Notes: generated by a model not told the origin, from the letters alone. A stretch of DNA of 64,000 nucleotides from Medicago truncatula (GCF_003473485.1 NC_053043.1:4350001-4414000); one strand, 5' to 3'. Numbered from the stretch's first letter, positions 41,688 through 55,260 are shown. Numbers and translations: made by a program.

Positions 41688-44130
41688 TCACGCAGAGCAA
41701 CATCCTGATTTCTTCACAGCCGATACATCATCCCGAGATCCAACATCGATTGTCTGTCCTTTCGGTAGTGCCGTTGGATCATCACCAATCTCAAGGGCTT
41801 TCTTGCTCACAACACGGTAGATCTGTGTCAGCACTTCAGTGAAGGCATTTTCAACGTTCATGGACTCGAGGGCAGAGGTTTCCATGAAAAATGTGTTCTC
41901 TCTTTCTGCAAAAGCTGTCGAATCTTCAGTTGAAACCGCTCGCAAATGACGCAAATCTGCTTTGTTCCCAACAAGCATCACCACAATGTTGGCATCTGTG
42001 TGGTCTCTCAGCTCCTTCAACCACCTCTCCACGTTTTCAAATGTAACATGACGTGTAACATCATACACTAGCAAAGCACCAACAGCTCCTCTATAATATG
42101 CACTTGTAATTGCTCGGTACCTTCAGAAAAGGAAAAGTAGGCTAAGATATCTTACATGTCATGTCAATAAAATACAGAATTGAAAATAATTATTCATCCG
42201 GGCAACAAAACTCGGCGATGTTACATTGATTTGAAGATTATTGTTGGGATTACTACTCAACAAGACTACTAAGTTCCATTGCAGGAGGATTTTGGTGTTA
42301 TTCAACTATGGGCCTTATTAAGAAACTAAATTATGCATGGAATGATTAATATAATTTGCAGAAAAAGGAGGATTAAAGATGTTTGGCTTACAAAAATCCA
42401 CTTTAGCACATAAAGGAATGTAATCGCATAATAATGTAACAAAATAAAGGAAATATAAGTTGCTTATAGATTCCACTGAACCAGTTTTTTAATGATAGCA
42501 AATTTAGATGACAGACACCACTTTTGCACATTACCTTAAGTCTAAGACTCTTCAGCTAACAAGTTTTTACCAACATTACCATAATAATTTCCTTTTAAGC
42601 TACCATCACACAACAAAGTTAAGACATTAGTGGTAAGTAAGCAATCAGATCGATACTAGCTCCAACATGATTTAACCTTTTCTATTTCTTAGTATGTAGT
42701 GACTTATTATATGATCAAACAATTTCCCTCATGCTGTTACAATGTGATAATTATATGAAGATCTTAATACATCAACCTTCAAACGAGGGGGGAAATCTTC
42801 ACATTTTAGCAACACAAGAATTCAAATTATTAGTTATTACAACTATATCCTTCAAGGCAAGTCATTTTAGTAACAGCTAACGAGTCAAATTCCAGCTCGG
42901 GACAGATAACAGTATATCATACAAACAAAATGATTTGAAGTTACTTAGCTTAGAGCATCTTAATTTTACATATTAAAAACTGAAGACATTGGTAATTGTT
43001 AAGAGTCTCACATTGGAAATTCTAAGAACTATTTACATATGAAGGATGTCTATAAAAATGAAATGTTAGAAGAAGCTGGCGACTCATTTGTTCCAATTAG
43101 CAATTGTTAGGGTCATAAATGGACTTGGACAAACCAGTACAAATAAAACTACTATAATTGTTATTTTAAGAGAAATAGGCGTCAAACTGAAGATCTGAAG
43201 GTCACGTGTTTATAATTGGGGACAGCTCTCGCTTTACAGAGTGGTTTTGTAGAGTTAAGTAATGCTCAACCCAAATTCTATCCAAGTCTATCCAAAATTT
43301 GTTGGAGCGCCTACTATAAGGTTTCCACTATCGGGTATGAGGGTATGTGTTATGAGTCCCGAATATGATGAGATATATTCTAAGAGTACCTTTGCAAGCA
43401 CGACTAGCCAAGTGATAACTTTATAAGATTGTGTTCACAGGCAACTTCAACATCATTTTATAATATGCAAATAGAACACGACAAAAGAACAGACTATTCA
43501 TGTGAATGCCATATTCAAACAAGACATAAACGCATAAAAGGTAGGATCTATTAATCCAATTGAAACAATAAGTGCATTGAGGTCCACTAATAATATTGCA
43601 AGACAAATGGCCACATAAAACACAATCCAAATTTCTGTCACAAAAACAATAACGATCAAATCCCTAATTAGCCTAACATTTTCCTTTTACCAAACACAAG
43701 GGGTATCAAACAATAATGCATAAAAGCAGCTTGTACTTCATCTTCTAAGCTATCAGCATAAAGCCTCATACCCATCACAATCAAATCATAGACATTCACA
43801 CATTTATCAAAACAAGAAGAAAAAACCTAAAAAAACAAATTGGGCCATGGCTAAATAACCTAATCAAAATGCAATAACCAAAATCTAGAACAAGGAAAGG
43901 AATATTAACCTTTCTTGACCAGCAGTATCCCAAATCTGAGCCTTAACAACCTTATCATCAACCCTAATACTTCTGGTTGCAAATTCAACCCCAATGGTGG
44001 ATTTAGATTCAAGGCTAAATTCATTTTTTGTGAATCTCGACAAAAGGTTGGATTTTCCAACACCAGAATCACCAATCAACACAACCTTAAACAGATAATC
44101 ATAATCATCATCAGCTCTATACGCCCCCAT
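41688..44130 (-). CDS. RABA1: RABA1-type small GTPase (Rab11 clade)
   Basis: Two exons on the minus strand, 44130-43910 and 42120-41688, join at GQER|Y to give 217 residues, the usual RABA1 length. Visible motifs: P-loop GDSGVGKS (20-27), switch I with TIGVEF (45-50), WDTAGQE (67-73), NKADL, ETSAL, and a C-terminal GCCSA with two Cys for double geranylgeranylation. RABA1 proteins act in trafficking between trans-Golgi network and plasma membrane. The N-terminal [20 protein letters not shown] is characteristic of the clade; the exact subgroup (a to i) is not resolved. The 1.79-kb intron contains a possible LTR-derived remnant near 43000. All key residues are present. Confidence 0.95.
42997..43095. 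mobile_element. Possible TRIM/LTR end in the RABA1 intron (fossil)
   Basis: The segment starts TGTTAAGAGTCTCACATTGG, the typical terminus of small Cassandra-like LTR elements. Only this end is convincing, so it is a degenerate fragment. Confidence 0.45.
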
Positions 44131-44490
44131 TTGCTAAACACACCCCCTTTTTCTCTACAGAGAGAGAATCAATCAGGGATGAAAAAAAATGATTTTGATG
44201 AGTTGGGTATGTTTGAGATTCAAAAGGGTTTCTGTGATTTGAATGTATTAATAATCAGAGAAACATACTATGAAATCCAGATTTGGAATAACGTCGAAGG
44301 TAACATTACAACACAACGACAAGCTAATAATCGAATGAAACAGCAATGTGTGTGTTGTGTTGTGTTGTGTTGTGTTGGGGGTTTTTAGTTGGCAAATTTT
44401 ATTTGTTTTGGGGAATGTTGTTGGCAATGGTAACCTCCTAAATGCAAACAAGTTAACTCATCTCTGGTGTTTGTTTTTTTTTAACCGAGT
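44131..44490. promoter_or_regulatory. RABA1 upstream region
   Basis: Directly upstream of the minus-strand Rab start. It contains a short tandem TGTGT/TGTTG run at about 44347-44377. No core promoter element is certain. Confidence 0.4.
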
Positions 44491-45166
44491 GCATGTTTGG
44501 TTGTGCGGTCCGAATAATTGATTTTTGATAAAAATTAAAGCTTAAATAGGTTTTTCGTCTATGTAAATATAGGTCAATTAAATTTTCATCTCTGAAATTA
44601 TTAATCCTTCCATTTTGCCATAGCAAATATTAATCATTTGAAAAATGGTTCTAATTACATCTGATTAGTAACTTCAGGGACGAAAATTCAAATTGCATAT
44701 ATTTGCAGAGACGAAAGACATATTTAAACTAACCACCTCGCTCAATCATCACTTGCCATATGGGCACCACGTCGTTAATGCCAACCCACCTAAGCAAAAA
44801 AAAACCTAATTAGGACCAAAAGTCAAATGATTAAATTTTGCAGTGGCAGATTGGAAGGATTAGTAACTTCATGGACGAAAATTTAAATGACATATATTTG
44901 CATGGACGAAAGACCTATTTAAGCCTAGAATTAATTATGAAGAATTTTCTTTTTGGTTATAAATAATTGATTTTAGTAAAAACGACTTATGTTTGAATGA
45001 AAATGAATTGAACTATAAATTTGTATGTGAAATCAATTGTAGATTCAAAAACTATAAATCCTAACTTCATTTATAATCAATTTTATTCGATAACATTTAA
45101 ACATGTGAGAATCAATTCTACACCTTTAAAGTCAATTTTGATATCTAGAAATGGAATCAAACATAC
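44491..45166. mobile_element. MITE (GCATGTTTGGTT family) split by a MULE-type insert
   Basis: The ends read GCATGTTTGGTT and AATCAAACATAC, inverted with mismatches, as in the 37293 copy. Between them are family-typical AATCAATTTT and AATTGATTTT blocks. A second element (44540-44924) lies inside. Confidence 0.6.
44540..44924. mobile_element. MULE-like MITE nested in another MITE
   Basis: The inverted ends GCTTAAATAGGTTTTTCGTC and GACGAAAGACCTATTTAAGC extend for about 70 bp with few mismatches, as seen from TTAATCCTT on the left and AAGGATTAG on the right. The flanks, AAAATTAA and AGAATTAA, are similar, suggesting a target duplication. No ORF. Confidence 0.7.
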
Positions 45167-48100
45167 AACTAGACTAATCACTCGAACCTAATAAAATCGT
45201 GACAAAGCTCTCTAGAAGTGGATCTCTATTTAAATTGAAAAAAAAGTCTCTTATTATCTCATATAAATTATTTTGAGTTTCCTCATTGTAATTTATTTTC
45301 TTACATAGAGGAAATGACAATAATCACTTGAAACTTAGACAGAAAGATCATCAATTTGATGTTCAGTCTAACATTTTTAGCACTTGTGAGTTTAGTTAGG
45401 ACTTTAAGACTTCTCAATGTTCTTTTATTCCTCTTTTATTATTTTTCAAAAATATTAAAAACACACTGTAACTGATTATATAATTTGTGTGATGCAAATT
45501 AATGCATATAATTTATATGATTATTACAACAAAAAAAAAAAATTCAATTAATTTAATGGCTACAGGCTAGACCAACACACTACAAGTGTGAAGAAGTAAA
45601 GAATTCAGAGCTCAAACCTCAGCTATGCAAATCAATGCCCACAAGAAGAGGTTGGAAGAATTAATATGAGAATTTTTTATTTTTTTTAAGAAAAATTGGA
45701 GAATATTTTTAAAAACAACTCTGAATTTTTGGTTTTGTGGTAAGTCGGAAAGTTTTCATTGCATTAGAATGGGGCGTCATCCTTTCACCTTAATGGTTTC
45801 CTATATAAAAAATAATAATAATTTAGATTTAGAAAAAGTAATGATAAATATATATAAGAAATCACTTATATTTAAGGGGAAAATATTTAAAATGGTTATA
45901 TGAAAAGTATTTAGATTATATAATCTAAAACGTATTTTTAGCGTTCGGATTATATATTATAAAAATATTGGAGAGAGTGTGAGAAATCAGGAGGGTGGGG
46001 AAATGAAATTCTCTTATTGTTGTTGTTGGATTGAAGTTGGGTTTGAAATTTGAACCAAAACTAAGAAGACATGGGTCAGATGCCTCACATTTATTTTTGA
46101 CGATTTCTTTTCACACCTCAAGAGTTTCTCGCGCGTCTTATATAGTTCGGATTATGGAATTTGAATGATATAAACACCCCATAAAACTTTTAAAAACACG
46201 TTAAAATATTTCCAATTTTAGAATCTGAATAGAGCACGAAAAACTTATAAGATGGAAAAAGTAATGGCCTTTATTTTTTTCTTCCTTTCCTTCTCTTCTC
46301 ACTCCCAAGGCTTAGCACCCGACTAGAGGGAGAGGGGCAAGGCATTAGGGATAGCTGCTATAACTAGGAAGATAATTTATCAATCGAAGCCATGGCTTAA
46401 ACCTAGATAAAAGAAACATGGAAGCCCTAAACCCAAACAAAAAAACGACTTTGTTGAAGGTTCGAATCAAACCCTGCAAATGAAGCGGTGTTAAATCTCT
46501 GGAAGAAGAGTTTTATATGGTGCACAAATAAAACGACTAGTATTTACAATTGCGCAGAGATGATACTCAAATCACATAAGAAAATAACATTATGTAATTA
46601 AATGGTGATATATCGGTTAGGCCTGTTGGGCTTTGTAATTAAGATTTGAGATTTAGTCTCATCGAATCTTAGTTGCGGTAGTTACTTATGTTATTGATTT
46701 GTTATTTTGTGAGCTAGGTAGGTGATTGTAAGATGTACTATAATATATAACACTTTATGCTATAAACTTCGTTGATTCTAAACTTTGATTCCTAGCAGAA
46801 AATTTCGCCATATAATTGTGTGAATAAATAAATGCAACAGATCTAAAGTAACAGCATGCTATTATATGCATTCACATCTAACAGATCTAAATTTTGTTGC
46901 ACTTGCAGCAACTATAGAGGATCATGCATGATTTGTTCCTGAATGACTTTAAGAAAATTACGCAACAAAAGTATCTGGTTTTTAAATAAACAACAAAAAA
47001 AGACCTCTCTGATGTGTAGTATTTTCAAGTCATGAAATAAATGCTACACAACCAATAAGTGGCATAACTTTCTGTCTGTAACTGATCCAAAATTTTCTGT
47101 GCCATGGATATATATTATAAGCATGCTTAGCTAGCCATCCCTAGAATGCAACGATGTGCATTGTGATACCATGTGCAACAAAATTAAAGCATTCAATTTA
47201 CACCATGTTGTGTATTTACTACGTGCATGTTAGCATTTAGTGACTGTCGTCGTTGGCGCAACTTTAGCTACGTCACACATTAATTCATTCCTAACTTCTA
47301 TTCATATATACTCATCAAAATACATCTTAAGCAAAGGAGTCAAGAGCTTTATATGTTACTAAATTTCCAACTAATTAAAGATGATTAGTCATATAATCAA
47401 TTCAAAGAGTATATATATATCATATCACATGGGAGTGACATCATCTTGATATAAGTTGAGAAATACGTATAAGAAGGCTTTTAACTGTGAAAACAGTGAC
47501 AAGTCAATTTTATTTAGTGAAAAGTGATTAATTATATCAGTAGAATCAAATCACTTTTAAGTGAATAGTATTTATAAGTCTATATACATAGTCTAGGTAA
47601 AGGTAGAAATATGAAAACTCCAATGATTTATGTGATAGTTTAAAGTTAAAACCCTAATAATCATGCATGGTAATCCCTCCAATAAGAAACCTACAGAACA
47701 GAAAGCTTTTAACACTGATGATCAGAGAGGAAGAGGTCACACACACAGTGACTTGACAGAAAAAAGAAGAACAAGTTGAAGTTGAACTACAGTGTGTGGT
47801 CCATGAAGAAAACTTAGTGATTTTAGTCTCATTTTTGGTGCAGACAGAACGGTGGGAACAGAAAAAGGGAAAGATGATTAGAAAGGAAAATAAAAGAAAA
47901 GAAAGCAATAAATGAATAAACGTGCATGGTGGACTTTATAGCAGAGGATCAAGGCCCTGTCTTCTGTACAGAAGTAAAAGTAATAAATTAATGGCATCAT
48001 ACAGACAGTAACAGGTAAAGGTAGAATGGGTATCAGCAAAGCAATGCCTTCATCTTTATGGATATGTTTAGTACGGATTTATAGCTAGTTTTTCTTCATT

Positions 48101-50784
48101 ATTATTGTTGTCAAAAGTACATTTACGTGTGCACGTTTTGCACTTTTTTTAGGGTTTTTTCTCCTACTTCTTAATTATAATTTCCATCCATTTAGTATTA
48201 GAAGTCACAGTTATATTGATCCGATCCTATTGAAAAAAACTCGAGTCCCATGTTAAACACCCATTATTTTATAAGTCGATTTTGTAAGAATGAGTTAAAC
48301 CCAATATACAAACTTAATAATCATATCCGTAATTTTAATTGCTGATATTGTAAGTATTTGTTTGCTTTAACGATGGGAAAGTAAAAAACGTGCCTTTGAG
48401 GAGAAGCTAGGAATTTGACGCCAAGCATGAGAAAGCTTGCTTTGGCACCAAACCAAACACTCCATAAGGGTTCGAGAGTTCGGGTGAGCGTTGGAAACAA
48501 CCAATGCTCTTCACAATGCATCTCCACATAAAATTTTAAAACATAGATACAAATGTAATTCATTCATAAACGATATAAGAATTAACAACGAAAACTTAGA
48601 GCACATGAGTAAGTGATTCCCACATTTCTAGAAAAACAAATTTGGTTTGGAAAATTTTTTTAAATGGCAAAATTGCAAATAAAATGTGTTAATATTGCAG
48701 CATGAGTGAATTTCACCCATTTCTGCATGAGTAAAGGATACATGAGCTTTCAATAAACAAAAACTAATTATAAACAATAAGAATTTTTTTAAGCAAATGT
48801 TAATGTTAGTAAGTTAGTTTGTTCAAAAAAATGTTAGTAAGTTAGTTTAGTTTGCTCAAACATTAGGTAAAACATAGACCTATTTGAAATTAATTAAGAC
48901 CTATCTATAATAGTGAAGACGTGTCTATAATATGAGAATGTAGTTTTTCAAGTTGTAGCACCTAACGAATCTTAAATAGTGGGATCACCTCTTATAGAAT
49001 ATTTAGATATTTTTCGGTAGTTTGAACGATAATTATTAAATTTTTGTGTGTTCTAATTCAATTCTTACAAAATTAACTTGTAAGCTAAGGATTACATTTA
49101 TTTATAAATATATTTTCAGATCACATTTTATGCCATCTAAAACTTGTAACACATCCTTTTACGCTCAAGATTGTACATTTGTAAGGTGAGGATTACATTT
49201 GTAAGATTGTAACACATCCAATAGACTCGACAACACGTTGCCAAACAAATCAAATCTTAGATAAGCTATGTGATACTGTATTAGAATTGAATTTAACCCG
49301 ACCATTGCTAAATCAATGTGTAAAGTGATGATTGTTTTCACTTATAAACAAATTTTTAGAACATATCTAATTTCTTGTGAAAATCTTAATCGTGATTACA
49401 TATCATATATCTTTATCTTTAATTTTATTTTAGGAAATCTTTTATTTGTTTTGAAAACTCAATATTTGGTGGATTGAACAATTTCACCGTCTACTAACAT
49501 AGTCCAATGTAATTTATCTATCACACACGTATTATTAATTAAATTAATTATTCATCAATCATTCTTTTTTATCTAAAAACACTAAAAGGCTCCAAAAAGT
49601 CAAAGACAAATGACAAGCAAATGAAATCCATGAGATGAATGTAAAATAGTAAATCATATCAAATAAATCAAATTATAGATGATCAAGGTTAAAAAACGAG
49701 TCTATAACATTATTTAAGTACTATTGTACTAATGTGATTATTAAATAATTTTTCATCTACATTATTGTTTAATTGGATGAACAAATTTTATACCTATAAT
49801 GATTTTATTGTTTATCAAACTCTATTTGTGGTTTGTGTAGTGTAATATAGGACAGAAGGAGGAGTGTTATGGCAAAAATGCCAAATGAGGTTCCAAAAGT
49901 TGTAAGGTACTAGACTTATTAAACACAAAGTATAGTAAAGTTAGGTCTCAGGAAGGTCTACTTCAGTTGCTAAAGTTGTTTGATGCGATTGTAGTCCCAA
50001 TTTTCTGCCTAGTTTCCTGTCTGTCTGCCCTAAACAGAGAGTATGAGTGAGATCAGAGATTCACATAAAGAGAGTTTGCCATGCATATGCATATGCATAT
50101 GGTCCCCTCCCCTTCTCATATGTCAGAACCTATCAAAAGATTTTTATAGATACATAGATACATTCATTCAGTACTAAGAAAATATATAGTTTTTCTCACT
50201 TTCTGATCTTGTCACTTTATATTTAATGCATTCATTCATAATCATTTTCATTTTCTATCTTGTATATTTAAATGTAAAATTTAATAATCAACAAACATAT
50301 CATATATTTTCATTTTAAATCGTTTATGAGACTACCCTAGAATTTTTATTTGGGTCTCTCAAGTCCTCCTCTTTATGGGACAAGTAACAAGTTGCTTCCG
50401 TTTATCCAACATCACATTGATAGAATTCTACTTGGATCAATTTAAAACCCCACAATGTTCGAACCTATTGCATGTAAAAAAAAAATCAAATAAATTACGT
50501 ACATTTCAGTTTAAAGAGAATGGTGATAAAGACAAGGTGTAAAGCAAGTTACATACATGAGGAATGCATTTTTCAGAAATAATAAAAATAATTTACATTT
50601 TTTTCTCGATAATTAGGATTTTATTGAAAAAAAGCCTAACCAAAAGATTAGAAGGGTAGACTACAAACAATCCATCACAACCTTGAAACACCAAAGAAGA
50701 AGAACAAATGTTCCTTTGAGAAACAATATGAGAGGCTTATAGAGAATCACTTGAGACATTGAAGCTAAGAGCTAATTAAAATAT
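45167..50784. other. Gene-free region
   Basis: No supported gene. Between 48240 and 49400 there are several degenerate copies of TRIM-like LTR fragments (TTGTAAGGTGAGGATTACAT near 49178 and similar). The stretches 47640-48070 and 49840-50140 are less AT-rich, lack obvious repeats, and could be conserved non-coding DNA. A (GCATAT)n run lies at 50080-50100. Confidence 0.5.
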
Positions 50785-50971
50785 GAAAAATGCTAACCGG
50801 TGCCCCCGGTGCACTGGTTAAGGGTATGAAAAAGGAAATTATATAGTAGTTAATGCATTGAAATTGTGTAATTAATTTATAATAATGTCAAAAACAGTTT
50901 CCTTTTATGGTAATAATTCCATTTTATGGTATGCTTAACCAGTGCCCCGGGAGCACTGGTTAGCAGGACCC
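50785..50971. mobile_element. MULE-type MITE with perfect 9-bp target duplication
   Basis: A 187-bp element whose right end reads CTTAACCAGTGCCCCGGGAG then CACTGGTTAGCAGGACCC; the left end has the inverted TGCTAACCGGTGC and GCACTGGTTAAG. Both flanks carry TTAAAATAT. The left tip has diverged (GAAAAA where the right end would give GGGTCC). The GC-rich ends stand out from the AT-rich surroundings. Confidence 0.88.
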
Positions 50972-50989
50972 TTAAAATATTAATAATCT

Positions 50990-51135
50990 TTATAATATCC
51001 GTTACCGTGAATATAACTCAATTGATAATGAAGTTGCATTATATATGCCGGGTTCACGCCCCAACCTTGAAAACCACACTTATTGACTTTAAATGTGGTA
51101 AATTTATAACCACTAAAACTACATTAACACAAAAT
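50990..51135 (+). mobile_element. tRNA-derived SINE remnant
   Basis: AACTCAATTGATAATGAAG resembles a pol III A-box region and CCGGGTTCACGCCCC a B box. They are followed by ACTTATTGACTTTAAATGTG then ATAACCACTAAAACTAC, the standard body of a legume SINE family. Decay is moderate and target duplications are not evident. Confidence 0.6.
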
Positions 51136-53111
51136 GAATGCAGTCCAATCACACTTAAAAAAGAGTCCCTAAAAAATAAAATACAAAACTAAGAGCCTCT
51201 AAGAAATAGTTTTTGTTTTCAGTTTTTGAAATATACAAGTTCTCTTCTCACAATAGTTATCATTTTACATGTTTTAGTTTTAGTCCCTAAAACTAAAAAA
51301 TTCAAAACAGTTTCCAAATCTGTAATTTTAAAAATAGTTTAGCAAAAAAGTTTTTAATTTTCAAGTTTTTAAAAAAAAAAATTTTGGGAAGTGTTTCAAA
51401 CAAGCTCTAATCAATTGAAGCGACACTATTTTAAATATTTCTAAAAAAATGCGATACTTGTTTTCGAAATATGTAAAATAAAATTGTAAGGAGAATAGTA
51501 TATTTATATTCTCTTATGTTTATTAATGATTGAAGTGAAAATGAAACCAAGAAAAATATGAAATGTATATGGCCCTTAATTATTATTATTTTTGAGCTGT
51601 ATCAATTAATTAATATTACATGTATCACTTTTTTTAAGTAAAATATTGTATACTCTCAAGTAAATATATTCAAATTTGTGTTTATGATACTGTAAGACTG
51701 AGAGAATAATAGGAAAAAGGTCGAGATTGATATAATTATCTCTTATCATATTCTATAAGAGTTTATATATATATATCAATCAAGTTGTTGAACTCAAGTG
51801 GTTAATGAGTTTTTCTAAGACGAATATATTCGGTTTCACTTTTAATTATATAATATTTGATTCCACTTTTAATTAAAGATGACAAAATTGATTTTAAATA
51901 AATAGAATTGATTTAGATATGTTTAATTGTTTTCAAATATAATTGATTTTGCCTCTGAAATTGATTCTACTTAAAGATGGAATTTACAATTTTTAATTCT
52001 AGAATTGATTATTACACCAAAATTTATAGTTCAACCCACATTTACATAAATATATAGAATCATAAACCACATTACTTTCAACTCAAGTTAAATCAAAATC
52101 AATTCTACCTAATCAATTTACTCAAAATAAATTTTTATCACCACAAAATCAAAGATCTATCTTCGGAATGATGTTTCAACGACTAAGCTAGCCTCCGAAT
52201 GCCACATTTGCTGAGAAGAAACTATTTCTTGCTTTTCGAAACAAAATATGTTTATTTTTATTTTTATTATAGGGAAATATGTTTATTATAAGTGTAAAGT
52301 GTTACCTATGGAACATTTTGGTTAAGCAAATTTATTAATTTAAAATATCAAAATTGGTTTATAAAAAAATCAAATAATATTTTTTATAATATCTTTATTA
52401 CTTAAATATAGTCGATACAACTATTTTATTGTCCTTGGAAATTTTTAGTCTAGTTGTTAGAATTTGATCTTATAACTTTAAGTCTAATTGTATTGACTAT
52501 TTAAGTATTAAAGATATTAAAAAAATATTATTTGATATTTTTACATTTTGCCTTATAATTTTAAGTTTATGTTTGGGATCATTGTGATATGTTAAAATCG
52601 ATATGATCCATCATAATTTTTTATATTTAGAATATGATCCGTCATAATTTTTTAAAAACTACATTTTATAGCTTTTGTCAAATTAATGTGAATAATCATG
52701 ATACCAAACATACACTAAGTCAAAAATAATTAATTATTTGATTTTTTTTTTTTTTTTTAGCAATAAGTTGATCTTCTACGTCATAATTTTTTTTACCATT
52801 ACCTTCTTTTTATCAAACTAAGTTGAAATTTTTTATGTTGACTTAATAGTATGTCGGTTTGTCCAAATTTAATGATCTCAAAAATATGATTCATAGGTGC
52901 ATTATCTAATCTAGGTTTGAAACGAAATCAATTACTTGATTTATATTATTGTCTATGAAACATTTAGTTGTAAAATTATGCTTAAATGAAGAAACAAGAA
53001 AACGTGTTTAAATACTCATATTTGATGTTCTGAATCTTTTTTAAGAAGAAATGATATTTGAACATCTATTTTGTACAATTTTTGTGACAACTTTCTCTCT
53101 CATACTCACAT
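51136..53111. other. Gene-free AT-rich region
   Basis: AT-rich DNA with poly-A and poly-T tracts and further AATTGATTTT/AATCAATTCT blocks at 51850-52140 that resemble the MITE family seen at 44491. No gene is supported. Confidence 0.5.
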
Positions 53112-53316
53112 CATCTAAAGGTAAGAGACATGTGTTTATCTTTTTTGTAATGTCGTCTTTACCATTTCTAAAGGTAATAGACATGTATTTATTGTCTATT
53201 ACCTTTAGAATTGGTAAAGACGACATTACAAGAAAGATAAATACATGTCTATTACCTTTAAAAATGGTAAAGACGATATTACAAGAAAGATAAATACATG
53301 TCTCTTACCTTTAGAT
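53112..53316. repeat. Three-unit foldback hairpin
   Basis: One unit containing AAGGTAAGAGACATGTGTTT and GTCGTCTTTACCATT is followed by two inverted copies of itself in tandem. The outermost ends, ATCTAAAGGTAAGAGA and TCTCTTACCTTTAGAT, are perfect inverted repeats. The first unit can pair with either inverted unit, giving alternative long hairpins. The centre, near 53190, repeats the AATAGACATG/CATGTCTATT motif. Confidence 0.85.
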
Positions 53317-54049
53317 ATGTCATTTCAATATTAAATAAAAACACAGACACTTTCTAAAGAAGTTTGATGAAAAATGAATAACAATATAACTATTTTGTAA
53401 CGACAAATTTGTTAAATAAAAAATAAGACAAAAAAAAAAAAAGAATAACAATGTAACAATATAACATCTAATTTAAAAGATCTGATGCATTTGATCAAAT
53501 TAAAACAAATTTTGTTTAAAAATGACTGTTGAAAAATAATGGTTGGAGTACTACAGATTTTGTTTTTCTTATAGTAAGACAAAATATGATGTTTCTCTCT
53601 TTTATTTAAATTTTAAAAAGGAAAGAAATGTTGATGTTTGTGGCGATTCTTTACTTAACGTCTAATCCATACCAAAATTTAGCATAAAATAGCATAGGAC
53701 CTCAAGCTACCTCCCTATGCATGCATCTTCCACAAATCAGTGAGTAGTCATTCATTCCTGAAAGAATGACAGCTGAAAGCACAACCTTGTATCATTATCA
53801 TGTACATATTTTCTCTACCAATCCAACACAAACGAACTGCTCATAGTCAAACCAGATATCGAGTACTATGTAGTATGTATCATGTACATGCTTCTTATCT
53901 GCATACTGCTACTGCTACAAGGACAAATTTGATATATCACCTCCTTATGCAGAGTGACATTTGTAAAATAAAATTTGAATATTTTTTAAATGATAAATTG
54001 CATATATTAGCAATTGAGAAATTAGTAAGCTTTGGTAAAAATAGCGGAT
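53317..54049. other. Gene-free region
   Basis: AT-rich. The palindromic RY-like motif ATGCATGCAT lies near 53717. No gene is supported. Confidence 0.4.
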
Positions 54050-54668
54050 AGATGATAAGCTAGCTAATAGCTTTTAGCTGATAAGTTAGCTGATAGTTTT
54101 TATCTTATAAGCTAACTGAAGTGTTTGGTAAAAATAGCGGTTCAACTAATTGATAAATGTAAAATGACATAAATGGTATTCTTAATTCATAATAAAAATT
54201 ATATCAATTAATATTTAAGTATTTGTAATTTTGTAAACTAATTTTTCTTTAAAAAAATACTTACCTCAAAAAAATAAAAAAATAAAAAAATAAAAGTAAT
54301 ACTAATAGAATAATAGTATTTTGTTTCGTAAAAAAAAAAAAAAAACAAAGGTATATATTTTTTCAAAACAAAAAAAAAAGGTCAGCTGATATATATACAA
54401 AAATTAGAATAAAGGGATAGTAGTCTTTATTACGTAGATTATTATAAAAATTGTAATGGATGAAAATGAAATTTAATTGAAATAATAAGGGTAAAATTGG
54501 AAGAAAAAGTGAGAAGCTATAAGCTCAAACGCTACTTGAAATAGTTTCTGAAAAATAGCTTATAAGCTCGTGAAATAAGCTATAAACTCATGGTGAAAAA
54601 GTGTTACCAAACAGAACTTTTTTTGTCAAACGAGCTTATAAGCTATAAGCTAAGAGCTAAAAGCTCTT
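54050..54668. mobile_element. Foldback-type MITE (AGCTTATAAGCT family)
   Basis: Left part: AGCTAATAGCTTTTAGCTGA, then GTGTTTGGTAAAAATAGCGG. Right part, inverted: GTGTTACCAAACAGAAC, then GCTTATAAGCTATAAGC and GAGCTAAAAGCTC. The inverted arms are about 80 bp and imperfect. This is a widespread plant non-autonomous family; the superfamily is not certain. Confidence 0.65.
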
Positions 54669-55099
54669 TGTTGTTCTCATAACTCAATTTTCTTGTTATT
54701 TTATCTTTTTTAATTTGATTTGATTTGATTCTTCTCACATGAATCTCACGATAATAGAAGGTAAAATAAGGTAATTTGTTGTTTCCTGATTGAAAAAACT
54801 CGTCAATATTTGTTCTCTCATATCCATTTTCGTTTTCCAGATTAAAAAAAAAAAAAAGATTTATTTTTTTGGATCTTTAGGCTAGTTCAAGGCAAGAAAT
54901 AACTATCACACTTATAATCTAGACATATATTTGTTTTGGAGATCTGATTTTATTTGAATTGTTTGATTTTTTAGACTAATGAGTTTTTATATTTCAAGTT
55001 GAAAGATTGGATATGACATTGAAATGAGAGATGGTGGAGAAGAGTTGGGAATTTAAGAAAAATCACGATGGTTACGATGGTGATGGGTTGGTGGGGATG

Positions 55100-55260
55100 A
55101 AGGAGAGTGATGGTTGTGGAAGATAGTGACAAAAAATTCTAGTGTTGAGAGTGTATGATAAGACTATGCTCTATATTTAATCTAACCGTTTAAATTAGCT
55201 TTCCCATGGTGGGAAACAACTTTGTTTACTCATACTAAACCCCACCATGCTTTTTTAACT
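55100..55260. repeat. Partial copy of the neighbouring foldback element
   Basis: The order GGAAGATAGTG, TCTAGTGTTGAGAG, TTTAATCTAACCGTTTAAAT and CTTTCCCATGGTGGGAAA matches the right arm of the element at 55355-56026. It is a one-arm fragment of the same family, 100-250 bp away. Confidence 0.65.

Noticed and set aside
44347-44377. Tandem TGTGT/TGTTG units as a possible CRISPR-like array
   Set aside because: Ordinary short tandem repeat in plant intergenic DNA; no spacers and no bacterial context.
47750-47775. miR156-like string TTGACAGAA
   Set aside because: Only nine bases fit and no matching star arm or hairpin is visible nearby.
47654-47908. Minus ORF rich in Phe and Ser
   Set aside because: Composition-driven, no start context or homology that I recognise; kept only as part of a possible conserved non-coding island.
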